Assembly (NCBI GenBank): GCA_023426435.1
Contig: JAFAAS010000046.1
Location: 1 to 64,000 of the forward strand
Direction of reading: 5' to 3'
Length of the DNA: 64,000 nucleotides
Source of the DNA: Verrucomicrobiota bacterium
GTDB taxonomy: Bacteria; Verrucomicrobiota; Verrucomicrobiia; Opitutales; Opitutaceae
Shown here: positions 27,157 through 34,905 of the stretch, one piece after another
Layout: the number at the start of each line of letters is the position of its first letter
Position numbering within the stretch: position 1 is the stretch's first letter
The notes under the pieces: generated by a model
What the model was told of the DNA's origin: nothing
The model's input: the letters and a program-made list of their open reading frames with translations, nothing else
The model's database searches: none
Translations under genes and position numbers: made by a program

Positions 27157-28746
27157 ATGAAAGTCCTCGTCGCCGACAAGATATCGCCCAAGGGAGTTGC
27201 CTACCTGCGTCAGCAGCCGGGCTTCGAAGTGATCGAGGCGTATGGTTCCTCGCCGGACAAGGTGCTGGACCTGGTGAAAGACGTGCACGCGATCGCGGTG
27301 CGGTCGGAGACGAAGATCACCGCGCAGGTGATGGCGGCGGCGCCGCTATTGAAAGTCGTGGGACGCGCGGGCGTGGGGGTGGACAATGTGGATGTCGAAG
27401 CGGCGACACAGCGTGGCGTGATCGTGATGAACACGCCCTCGGGCAACACGATCGCGACGGCGGAGCTGACCTTTACGCATTTGCTTTGCGGGGCGCGTCC
27501 GGTGCCGCAGGCGGCGGCGTCGATGAAGGCGGGGCAGTGGGATCGGAAGAGTTTTTCGGGTATCGAACTGTTCAAGAAGACGCTCGGCATCGTGGGTCTG
27601 GGCCGCATCGGTTCGGAAGTGGCGAAGCGGGCGCAGGCGTTTGGCATGCGCGTGCTGGCGTTCGATCCGTATCTCGCGCCCAGCCGGGCGAAGGCGATGC
27701 AGATTGAGTCGGTGACGCTGGATGAATTGCTGGCGCAATCGGACTACATCACGGTGCACATGCCGCTGACGGACGATACGAAATACATGATCGACGAAGC
27801 GGCGCTGGAGAAGTGCAAGAAAGGCGTGCGGCTCTTCAACTGCGCACGTGGCGGGATCATCAAGGAAGCGGCGCTGATCGCCGGTTTAAAGTCGGGCAAA
27901 GTGGCGGCGGCGGGCCTCGATGTGTTCGAGGACGAGCCCTTGGCGAAGGACAGCGAGTTGCGTTCGCTGCCGAACGTGGTGCTGACGCCGCACTTGGGGG
28001 CATCGACGGCCGAAGCGCAGGAATCGGTGGGCATCGAGATCGCGGAGCAGATCGCGGACGTGTTGAACGGCGGCGTGATCCGCAATGCGGTCAACGTGCC
28101 CTCGCTCGATGCGGCGACGGTGAAAGTGCTTGGGCCGTATCTCGATCTCGGCGCGAAACTCGGCACGCTGGTGCAGCAGATTGCGCCTGCGCAGATCGCG
28201 TCGTTGCGCGTGACGTATTGGGGCAAGGTCGTGGAACTCGATGCGAATGCGATCACCCGCGGCATCGTGCGTGGCTATCTGCGCCGGATCAGCGGAGAGG
28301 AAGTGAATTTCGTGAATGCGCCCGTGTTGCTCGAGCGGCTCGGGTTGAAGTCGGAAGTGATCAAGTCGACGAGCGATTCGGGTTACACGGATCTGATTCA
28401 AGTGGAGGCGATCGCGCCGGATGGAGCGGTTTATTCGGCGGCGGGCACGTTGATCGGCAAAGGCAACCAGCCGCGCATCGTGAGCATCAACGGCCGCGAA
28501 GTCGAAGTGGCCGCGGAAGGCAAGTTGCTGGTGCTCGAGAACCTCGACAAGCCGGGCATGGTGGGCGAGGTCGGCACGATCCTGGGGCAGGACAATGTGA
28601 ACATCGCGGACATGTCGCTCAGCCGGCTGACGCCGGGCGGCACGGCCTACATGGTGGTGCGCGTTGATACCGAGCCGAGCGAGTCGGCGCGGAAAGTCAT
28701 CAAGAACCACGCGGCGATCAAGCAGGCGAAGTTCGTGCAGCTATGA
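27157..28746 (+). CDS. serA: D-3-phosphoglycerate dehydrogenase
   Basis: 529 residues, the long form: substrate domain halves flanking a Rossmann NAD domain (GLGRIG near 152-157), then an intervening domain (about 315-450) and a C-terminal ACT domain (about 455-529, LVLENLDKPGMVGEVG). Catalytic Arg in RGGIIKE and His in LTPHLGAST are present. First step of serine synthesis, feedback-inhibited by serine via ACT. Starts the plus-strand run serA-plsY-hom-lysC-thrC. Confidence 0.95.
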   Translation: MKVLVADKISPKGVAYLRQQPGFEVIEAYGSSPDKVLDLVKDVHAIAVRSETKITAQVMAAAPLLKVVGRAGVGVDNVDVEAATQRGVIVMNTPSGNTIATAELTFTHLLCGARPVPQAAASMKAGQWDRKSFSGIELFKKTLGIVGLGRIGSEVAKRAQAFGMRVLAFDPYLAPSRAKAMQIESVTLDELLAQSDYITVHMPLTDDTKYMIDEAALEKCKKGVRLFNCARGGIIKEAALIAGLKSGKVAAAGLDVFEDEPLAKDSELRSLPNVVLTPHLGASTAEAQESVGIEIAEQIADVLNGGVIRNAVNVPSLDAATVKVLGPYLDLGAKLGTLVQQIAPAQIASLRVTYWGKVVELDANAITRGIVRGYLRRISGEEVNFVNAPVLLERLGLKSEVIKSTSDSGYTDLIQVEAIAPDGAVYSAAGTLIGKGNQPRIVSINGREVEVAAEGKLLVLENLDKPGMVGEVGTILGQDNVNIADMSLSRLTPGGTAYMVVRVDTEPSESARKVIKNHAAIKQAKFVQL

Positions 28747-28811
28747 GCGAAGGCTGTCCCCGTCGCTCGTCGGCGCGATTGCGTCGAGGCGATGCAGCAA
28801 AAGGTTGCAGT

Positions 28812-28835
28812 CCCGCCGCTCACGCGGCGGGCTAC
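28812..28835 (-). repeat. REP-like GTAG hairpin
   Basis: Minus strand: GTAG, then arms CCCGCCGC/GCGGCGGG around a 4-base loop, between serA and plsY. Confidence 0.7.
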
Positions 28836-28844
28836 GGGTGAACC

Positions 28845-29519
28845 ATGCTTCTGCTGCACGCTGTCGCCGCGATTTTGGGATACCTGTTGGGCTCGCTGCC
28901 TTTCGGCTATCTCGTCGCGCGTTCGAAAGGCGTGAACATCTTCGAAGTCGGCAGCCGGAATCCGGGGGCGACGAACGTGCGGCGGGCGCTGGGAGCGGGG
29001 CCGGGAAATCTGGTGTTTGCGCTGGACGTGTTGAAAGGGGCGTTCGCGGCGTCGTGGGCGTTGCTGAGTTTCACGGCGGCGACGGTGAATTATGCGGTCG
29101 ATGACAGCGCGCTGGCGGAGACGGGGATGGTGACGGGGGCGAGTTGGGTGGCGCTGGGCGTGACCGGATTGATCGCGGCATTGTTGGGGCATAGTTTTTC
29201 GTGCTTCACGAAGTTTCGCGGAGGGAAAGGCGTGGCGACGTCGATGGGCGGGTTGATCGTGCTCATGCCGCTGGCGACGTTGGTTGCCGGAGTGGCGTGG
29301 CTGGCGGTGTTTTTGACGAGCCGTTATGTGTCGCTCGCCTCGATCATGGCGGCGGTCGTGTTGGTGGCGGCGGCGTATTTCCTAAAATTATCGGGCGTGC
29401 TGGTGGGTGTGGCGGCGGCGGTGGCGGCGTTCGTCATCCTGCGCCATCGCACGAATATCGTGCGATTGTTGAACGGCACGGAGAACCGATTCGTGAAAAA
29501 GGATACTTCCAAGACATGA
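28845..29519 (+). CDS. plsY: Acyl-phosphate:glycerol-3-phosphate acyltransferase
   Basis: 224 residues. Five membrane helices and the PlsY motifs SLPFGYLVAR (about 18-27), GSRNPGATNV (about 37-46) and KFRGGKGVAT (about 122-131). First acylation of phospholipid synthesis with PlsX. Slightly longer than E. coli PlsY because of the loop at about 80-100. Its TGA overlaps the hom start ATG (ATGA). Confidence 0.95.
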   Translation: MLLLHAVAAILGYLLGSLPFGYLVARSKGVNIFEVGSRNPGATNVRRALGAGPGNLVFALDVLKGAFAASWALLSFTAATVNYAVDDSALAETGMVTGASWVALGVTGLIAALLGHSFSCFTKFRGGKGVATSMGGLIVLMPLATLVAGVAWLAVFLTSRYVSLASIMAAVVLVAAAYFLKLSGVLVGVAAAVAAFVILRHRTNIVRLLNGTENRFVKKDTSKT

Positions 29520-30847
29520 GCGCTCCTGCAGTGATTCGCATCGGTATTTGCGGCCTGGGCACGGTGGGCCAGGGCGTGTGGAAGCATTTCGCGCGAGCGA
29601 AGTCGGACCTCGAGTCGCGGCTGGGCGTGAGGCTGGAACTCGCGCGGGCGTCGGTGCGCGATCTCAAGAAGAAGCGCGCGGTGAAGTTGCCCGCGAGCAA
29701 GCTGACGGATGATCCGATCGAGGTGGCGTCCGATCCCTCGATCGACATCGTGTGCGAGTTGATCGGTGGAACGGATACGGCGCGGCACGTCACGCTCGCG
29801 GCGCTCTCGATGGGCAAAGTGGTGGTGTCGGCGAACAAGGCGCTGATCTGCAAGCACGGCGCGGAGATTTTCGAAACGGCGCGGCGACATGGCGGGCATT
29901 TTCTGTTCGAGGCGAGCGTCGCGGGCGGGATCCCGATCATCAAAGCGTTGCGGGAAGGACTCGTGGCGAATCGGTTTCCGTTGATTTACGGAATCCTGAA
30001 CGGGACGTGTAATTACATCCTGACGCAGATGCAGGAAAGCGACACGCCGTATCAGGCGGTGTTGGCGGAAGCGAAGCGACTGGGTTACGCGGAAGCGGAC
30101 GAGGCGCTTGATGTCAAAGGCTGGGATGCGGCGCACAAGGCGGCGGTGCTCGCGTATCTCGCGCACGGCGTGTGGGTGCGGGAAGACGAGATGTTGGTGG
30201 AAGGAATCGACCGGCTGACGCCGGCGGATTTCGAGCACGCGAAAGCGTTTGGCTATGGGATCAAGCTGCTCGCGATCATTGCGCGGGATTTTGCGCACAA
30301 TGAATTGAGCGTGCGCGTGCATCCGACGCTCCTGCCGAAAGGGCATGTGGTGGCGAACGTGAATGGCGTGTTCAATGCGGTCTCGGTGAAAGGCGACGTG
30401 GTTGGCACGACGCTCTACATCGGGCGCGGCGCGGGGCAGGATGCGACGTCGAGCTCGGTGATCAGCGACATCGTGGATGCGGTGGGATTGTTGAAGAACG
30501 ATCGGCGGGCGTTTGTGACGGCGCGCCGGGAGCAGCCGGTGACGACGGCGGGCAACGGGTGTCGTTTGGCGCCCCCGGAGCGCGTGAAAGGGCGTTATTA
30601 TATTCGGCTGACGGTGAAGGATCGACCCGGAGTGCTGGCGCGGATTGCGTCGGCGATGGCGGAGCAACACGTGAGCATTGCGAGCGTGATTCAGAATCAG
30701 GCGGACCGGCCGGATGCGGCGTCGCTGGTATTGACGACGCATGACAGCAATGAAGCGGCGATCGGGAAGACGGTTGCGCGCTTGCGGAAGCTGCCGGTGG
30801 TGCTCGAGGCGCCGCTGTTGCTGCGAATCGCGGAATTTTCGGAGTAA
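29516..30847 (+). CDS. hom: Homoserine dehydrogenase
   Basis: 443 residues. N-terminal NAD(P)-binding GLGTVGQGV (about 13-21), catalytic region SANKALICKH (about 104-113) and GILNGTCNYIL (about 161-171), C-terminal ACT domain (about 360-443, RLTVKDRPGVLARIAS). Reduces aspartate semialdehyde to homoserine, ACT giving threonine feedback. Translation coupled to plsY by ATGA; lysC starts 7 bases after its stop. Confidence 0.95.
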   Translation: MSAPAVIRIGICGLGTVGQGVWKHFARAKSDLESRLGVRLELARASVRDLKKKRAVKLPASKLTDDPIEVASDPSIDIVCELIGGTDTARHVTLAALSMGKVVVSANKALICKHGAEIFETARRHGGHFLFEASVAGGIPIIKALREGLVANRFPLIYGILNGTCNYILTQMQESDTPYQAVLAEAKRLGYAEADEALDVKGWDAAHKAAVLAYLAHGVWVREDEMLVEGIDRLTPADFEHAKAFGYGIKLLAIIARDFAHNELSVRVHPTLLPKGHVVANVNGVFNAVSVKGDVVGTTLYIGRGAGQDATSSSVISDIVDAVGLLKNDRRAFVTARREQPVTTAGNGCRLAPPERVKGRYYIRLTVKDRPGVLARIASAMAEQHVSIASVIQNQADRPDAASLVLTTHDSNEAAIGKTVARLRKLPVVLEAPLLLRIAEFSE

Positions 30848-30854
30848 TATTTCC

Positions 30855-32069
30855 ATGGCCCGTATCGTTCAAAAATACGGCGGCACCTCGGTGGGTGACG
30901 TCGATCGCATCAAGAATGTCGCGTCGCGCATCAAGGCGGTGCGTGACCAAGGCAACGAAGTGGTCGTGGTCGTTTCCGCGCGAGCGGGGGTGACGAACGA
31001 ACTCATTGCGCGCGCGAAAGCGGTTTGTGCGAACCCCAGCGAGCGCGAGATGGACCAATTGCTGGCGATCGGCGAGCAGGAGACGATCGCGTTGACGGCG
31101 ATGGCGCTGCACGGACTCGGCGTGCCGGCGGTGAGCTACACGGGCGCGCAGGCGGGCATCTCGACGGATGAAGTGCACACCAAGGCGAAGATCAAAGGCA
31201 TCAACGCGAAGGCGCTGGAGAAGGATCTTTCGTCGGGAAAAGTGATCATCGTCGCGGGCTTCCAGGGCATCAACGACGGCGGGCAGGTGACGACGCTCGG
31301 ACGTGGCGGATCGGACCTGACGGCGATCGCGCTGGCGGCGGCGATCAAGGCCGACAAATGCGAGATCTACACGGATGTTGACGGCGTTTACACGGCCGAT
31401 CCGCGGATCGTGAAAGAGGCGAAGAAGCTGCAGGAAATCAGCTACGATGAAATGCTCGAACTGGCCTCGCTCGGTTCGAAGGTGATGCAGTCGCGCTCGG
31501 TGGAATTCGCCGCGAAATATAACGTGATTTTCGAAGTCCGCTCCTCTTTTAACAACAACCCAGGAACCATCGTGAAACAGGAAGTCGCCTACATGGAAAA
31601 AGTCGCCGTGCGCGGTGTCGCCGTCGACAAGGACCAGGCCAAGGTGCTGGTGAGCAACATCGCCGACAAGCCCGGCACGGCGGCCGCGGTGTTCAAGGCA
31701 CTGGCGAACGCGCACATCAACGTCGACATGATCGTGCAGAACGTCGGCCGGCAAGGCGTGGCGAACCTGACCTTCACGGTGCCGCAGACGGAGAGTGCGA
31801 AGGCGTTGAAGACGCTGGAGCCGGTTTTGAAGGAAATCGGCGGCGAGGTGCGTTTCGACGAGAACATCGCGAAGCTCTCGGTGGTGGGCGTCGGTATGCG
31901 CACGCACAGCGGAGTTGCCGCGACCTTGTTCGATGCGTTGGCGGCGGTGGGGATCAACATCGAGTTGATCAGCACTTCGGAGATCAAGATCTCGATCGCG
32001 CTGGCCAAGGACAAGGCCGACGAGGCGGCGCGGGTGGCGCACGCGGCGTTCGGATTGGAGAAGCTGTAA
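30855..32069 (+). CDS. lysC: Aspartate kinase (LysC type)
   Basis: 404 residues. Kinase motif KYGGTSVG at 7-14, TTLGRGGSD near 149-157, and two C-terminal ACT domains (about 250-404) that sense lysine or threonine. First step of the aspartate pathway. Length matches the single-function form. An internal in-frame ATG at 31593 (residue 247) has AGGAA nine bases upstream, at the start of the ACT region, so a regulatory beta subunit as in Bacillus aspartokinase II is possible. Confidence 0.94.
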   Translation: MARIVQKYGGTSVGDVDRIKNVASRIKAVRDQGNEVVVVVSARAGVTNELIARAKAVCANPSEREMDQLLAIGEQETIALTAMALHGLGVPAVSYTGAQAGISTDEVHTKAKIKGINAKALEKDLSSGKVIIVAGFQGINDGGQVTTLGRGGSDLTAIALAAAIKADKCEIYTDVDGVYTADPRIVKEAKKLQEISYDEMLELASLGSKVMQSRSVEFAAKYNVIFEVRSSFNNNPGTIVKQEVAYMEKVAVRGVAVDKDQAKVLVSNIADKPGTAAAVFKALANAHINVDMIVQNVGRQGVANLTFTVPQTESAKALKTLEPVLKEIGGEVRFDENIAKLSVVGVGMRTHSGVAATLFDALAAVGINIELISTSEIKISIALAKDKADEAARVAHAAFGLEKL

Positions 32070-32074
32070 GACTG

Positions 32075-32150
32075 AAGTAGCGAGCCGTGAGCGGCGGGGA
32101 GCGGGCACTGGCATTCGCTCACGCTCACTACTCGCCACTCACTCCTTGTG
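32075..32150. repeat. Degenerate GAGTGAGCG-type repeat upstream of thrC
   Basis: Between lysC and thrC: GTAGCGAGCCGTGAGC and CGCTCACGCTCACTACTCGC are partly complementary; the latter is a common short intergenic motif style here. No leader ORF. Confidence 0.4.
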
Positions 32151-33509
32151 ATGAAATTCCTCTCCACACGCGGGCAGACGCAACCGGTCCGGTTTTCCGA
32201 GGCGGTGGCGACGGGGTTGGCGCCGGACGGCGGGTTGTTCCTGCCGGAGGAGTTGCCGAGTCTCGGACGCGAGATCGGGCGTTTCGAAGGCCTGGCGTAT
32301 CCGGAGCTTTGTTACGAGTTCATGCGGGTGTTCGCCACGGACATCGAGCCGGCGAAGCTGCGGGAGATTATCGCGAAATCCTACACGACGTTTTCGCATC
32401 CGGAGATCGCGCCGCTGAAGCAGCTGGGGTCGAAGCTGCACGTGCTGGAGCTCTGGCACGGGCCGACGCTCGCGTTCAAGGATTTTGCGCTGCAGGTGCT
32501 CGGCAATCTCTACGAGCAGCAGTGCGTGGTGCGGCGTGAGACGATCAACGTGCTCGGTGCGACCTCGGGCGACACCGGGGCGGCGGCGATTCACGGCCTT
32601 TTGGGCAAGCCGGGCACGGCGATTTTCATTCTTTATCCGGACGGGCGCGTGTCGCCGTTGCAGGAGCGGCAGATGGCCTGCACGGGAGCGGACAATGTTT
32701 TCGCGCTGGCGATCGATGGGACGTTCGACGACGGGCAGGCGGCGTTGAAGGAGATTTTCGCGGACCAGGCGTTTCGGACGCGGCATCGGTTGTCGGCGGT
32801 GAACTCGATCAACCTGGCGCGGGTGCTGGCGCAGTGCGTTTATTATTTGCACGCCTGGCTGAAAGTCCCGGCGGCGGATCGGGACAATGTCGAGTTCGTG
32901 GTGCCGACGGGCAACTTCGGCAACGTGCTCGCGGGCTGGTTGCTGCAGCAGATGAACGTGCCGATTCGCGGGTTCAAGGTGGCGACGAATCAGAACGATA
33001 TTCTCTACCGCTTGTTCACGACGGGAGAGTATCGGGTGGGCGACGTGAAGCCGAGCCTGGCGCCGTCGATGGACATCCAGGTGGCATCGAATTTCGAACG
33101 CTTCCTGTATTTCAGCGTGGGCCGCGACGCGGCGCGGGTGCGCGAGGTGATGCGGACCTTCAAGGAAACAGGAGGTTATCGATTCGAGAACTTCGATCGC
33201 GCGACGTTTTCGGCGTCGAGGAGCACGGACGCGGAAATCCCTGGAATCATCCAGAAAGTGTATCGAGAACACGGTTACGTGATCGATCCGCACACGGCGT
33301 GTGCTTTTCAAGAGATCGATCCGGAGCGCGTGAGCGTGGTTTTATCGACGGCGAGCGCGGCGAAGTTTCCGGAGACGATTCAGGCGGCGATCGGAATCGA
33401 GCCGACGCATCCGAGTCTCGAAGAGCTGAAAAACCGCCCGGTGATGAAGCACAGCGTGCGCGCGAACGCGGACGCGATCCGCGCGTTCATCGACCAGCAC
33501 GCGGTGTGA
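32151..33509 (+). CDS. thrC: Threonine synthase
   Basis: 452 residues. PLP-binding Lys in GPTLAFKDFALQ (about 104-115), phosphate site GATSGDTGAAA (about 138-148), full-length for the E. coli-type enzyme. Converts phosphohomoserine to threonine. No thrB (homoserine kinase) in the window, so that step must be elsewhere. The ATG at 32151 is preferred to the GTG three bases earlier. Confidence 0.95.
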   Translation: MKFLSTRGQTQPVRFSEAVATGLAPDGGLFLPEELPSLGREIGRFEGLAYPELCYEFMRVFATDIEPAKLREIIAKSYTTFSHPEIAPLKQLGSKLHVLELWHGPTLAFKDFALQVLGNLYEQQCVVRRETINVLGATSGDTGAAAIHGLLGKPGTAIFILYPDGRVSPLQERQMACTGADNVFALAIDGTFDDGQAALKEIFADQAFRTRHRLSAVNSINLARVLAQCVYYLHAWLKVPAADRDNVEFVVPTGNFGNVLAGWLLQQMNVPIRGFKVATNQNDILYRLFTTGEYRVGDVKPSLAPSMDIQVASNFERFLYFSVGRDAARVREVMRTFKETGGYRFENFDRATFSASRSTDAEIPGIIQKVYREHGYVIDPHTACAFQEIDPERVSVVLSTASAAKFPETIQAAIGIEPTHPSLEELKNRPVMKHSVRANADAIRAFIDQHAV

Positions 33510-33533
33510 GCCGGCTTTTCGCGTCGGGGTGAC

Positions 33534-34001
33534 TCAGGCCTCGGTCGCGGGAGCGGCCAGCCGGGCGACGATCTGGTGAGACGCGCGGAGCTGGCGGAAT
33601 TCCCATTGGCCGGCGGAGGTGTCGAAACAAACGGAAAGCGGCTGAAGGGGACGTGGGCCGCTTTTGGGCCGAGAGCCTCCGATGCTGATGTAAACGAGAC
33701 TCTCGTTGGGATCGTGTTCGATGCGCAACGGACCCTCGCCGACCGAGATTTGAATCTCGGCATCGCTGGCCGCAGGTGTCGCCGCATCATCGTCGGTGAC
33801 AACGATGGGGCGGCTGGCGCGATTGGGATTGGGTTTGATCGGTTTGGGGCGTCGACCGCCGATGCTGATCATCAGGCGCGGATCGTCGGGCTCGGTGGAA
33901 ACGACGACATCCTCGCCGCGGAGTTGAAAATTTTGGGTGAAGCCGGACGCCGCGTCGAAGGAGAGCGGCTGGCCGAGAATCGAGACGTCGATTTTGTTCA
34001 T
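33534..34001 (-). CDS. Hypothetical protein with duplicated ISIGG-RPK motif
   Basis: 155 residues, no signal peptide. Two similar segments, RLMISIGGRRPKP (about 43-55) and SLVYISIGGSRPKSG (about 104-118), suggest an internal duplication. Acidic, beta-strand-rich, no recognised family. Start ATG 34001 overlaps the TGA of the upstream membrane-protein gene by ATGA, so the two are coupled. Confidence 0.6.
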   Translation of the reverse strand: MNKIDVSILGQPLSFDAASGFTQNFQLRGEDVVVSTEPDDPRLMISIGGRRPKPIKPNPNRASRPIVVTDDDAATPAASDAEIQISVGEGPLRIEHDPNESLVYISIGGSRPKSGPRPLQPLSVCFDTSAGQWEFRQLRASHQIVARLAAPATEA

Positions 34002-34636
34002 GGCGGGGGCGGTGGGTAGCGTTTGCGGAGCGCGCGATAGAGCGGTTTGACGGCGGGATTTTCGTCCAGGAGCTCGGCGCCGCTGCGGTTGAGTTCGGTG
34101 AGGGTTCCGATGGAAAGAATCTGCTCGTAGAGCTCGGCCACGGGAGCGCCGAGCTCTTTTTCCAAGGTTTCGCGATCGACGAGACGGGTGCGCCAGAAGA
34201 AAGCGATTTTTCCGAGGTGGTTGACGTTGTTGCGGACCTTGACGGCGACTTGCGGCGAAGAGAGCTGCGAGATCTCGGCGGGATCCAAGAACGTGAGCTC
34301 GGCCATGTCGGTCCACAGAGAAGCCAGTTGCGACGCCTGTCCGGCGCGCTCGGTCTGGCGGGCGGCTGCGGACGCTTCTTTGGCGGCGACGTGGGATTGC
34401 CAGGCGCTGAGTGCGGCGAGAAGCGTGGCGATCGCGCCGGCGATGGCGCCGAGGGCGTCCCAACCGATGCTCGTGGTTGTCGGGGGAGGGGCGACCGTTT
34501 CGATGGTTGGAGCCGTGGCGGGGGCGGGAGGAGCGTCGCTCGCCGCGAGTTGGCTGCCGAACGTGAAATAAAAAACCAGCACGATCATCGAGATCGCGAT
34601 GCGCCAACCGGGGAATTTGGGGAGGCGGACCGGCAT
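33998..34636 (-). CDS. Single-pass membrane protein of unknown function
   Basis: 212 residues from the ATG at 34636 (MPVRLPKFPGW). One N-terminal membrane helix (about 12-32), a Pro/Ala/Thr linker, a second hydrophobic segment (about 56-76, GWDALGAIAGAIATLLAALSAW) followed by a coiled-coil-like helix, then a soluble helical region. A further ATG at 34681 gives a 15-residue longer version. No family recognised. It likely forms a unit with the downstream ISIGG protein. Confidence 0.6.
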   Translation of the reverse strand: MPVRLPKFPGWRIAISMIVLVFYFTFGSQLAASDAPPAPATAPTIETVAPPPTTTSIGWDALGAIAGAIATLLAALSAWQSHVAAKEASAAARQTERAGQASQLASLWTDMAELTFLDPAEISQLSSPQVAVKVRNNVNHLGKIAFFWRTRLVDRETLEKELGAPVAELYEQILSIGTLTELNRSGAELLDENPAVKPLYRALRKRYPPPPP

Positions 34637-34760
34637 ACGGCGGAGCGAATCGAGGAGCGGGAGGCATTTGCCGCAATGCAAATCACGGTGAGAGGCGACG
34701 CGTCAGGGAAAAGAGGATCGACAAGTGTCGCCGCGGGCATTCACTGCGCGCTCTTCGAAC

Positions 34761-34838
34761 ATGCTGAACGCTCCCGCCACGATTATCGCGATTGCGATTA
34801 TTATTCGCCTCCTCCCGGGGCGCGCACGCGTGGCTTGA
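34761..34838 (+). CDS. Isoleucine-rich leader peptide of the cimA attenuator
   Basis: 25 codons from ATG 34761 to TGA 34836-34838. Six of the codons 8-15 are Ile (segment IIAIAIII), followed by two Leu codons and PGRARVA. It lies about 70 bases upstream of cimA, within reach of a terminator. Its size and placement match ilv/leu leader peptides. No strong Shine-Dalgarno sequence is visible, which lowers certainty. Confidence 0.65.
   Translation: MLNAPATIIAIAIIIRLLPGRARVA
34812..34821 (+). promoter_or_regulatory. Antiterminator region 2 of the cimA attenuator
   Basis: CTCCCGGGGC here can pair with GCCCCGGGA (34867-34875), the 5' arm of the terminator. It is just after the Ile codons in the leader peptide, so a ribosome stalled at early Ile codons would leave it free, while one at the stop codon would cover it. 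Confidence 0.55.
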
Positions 34839-34866
34839 GCTGAACGAAAACAGCCGTTCCACTGAT

Positions 34867-34900
34867 GCCCCGGGAAAAAGTCCCGGGGTTTTTTGTTTTC
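34867..34900 (+). terminator. Attenuator terminator immediately upstream of cimA
   Basis: Arms CCCCGGGA (34868-34875)/TCCCGGGG around AAAAG, then TTTTTTGTTTT. It ends about 6 bases before the cimA ATG, so it would abort transcription of cimA alone. Confidence 0.85.
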
Positions 34901-34905
34901 ATCCC

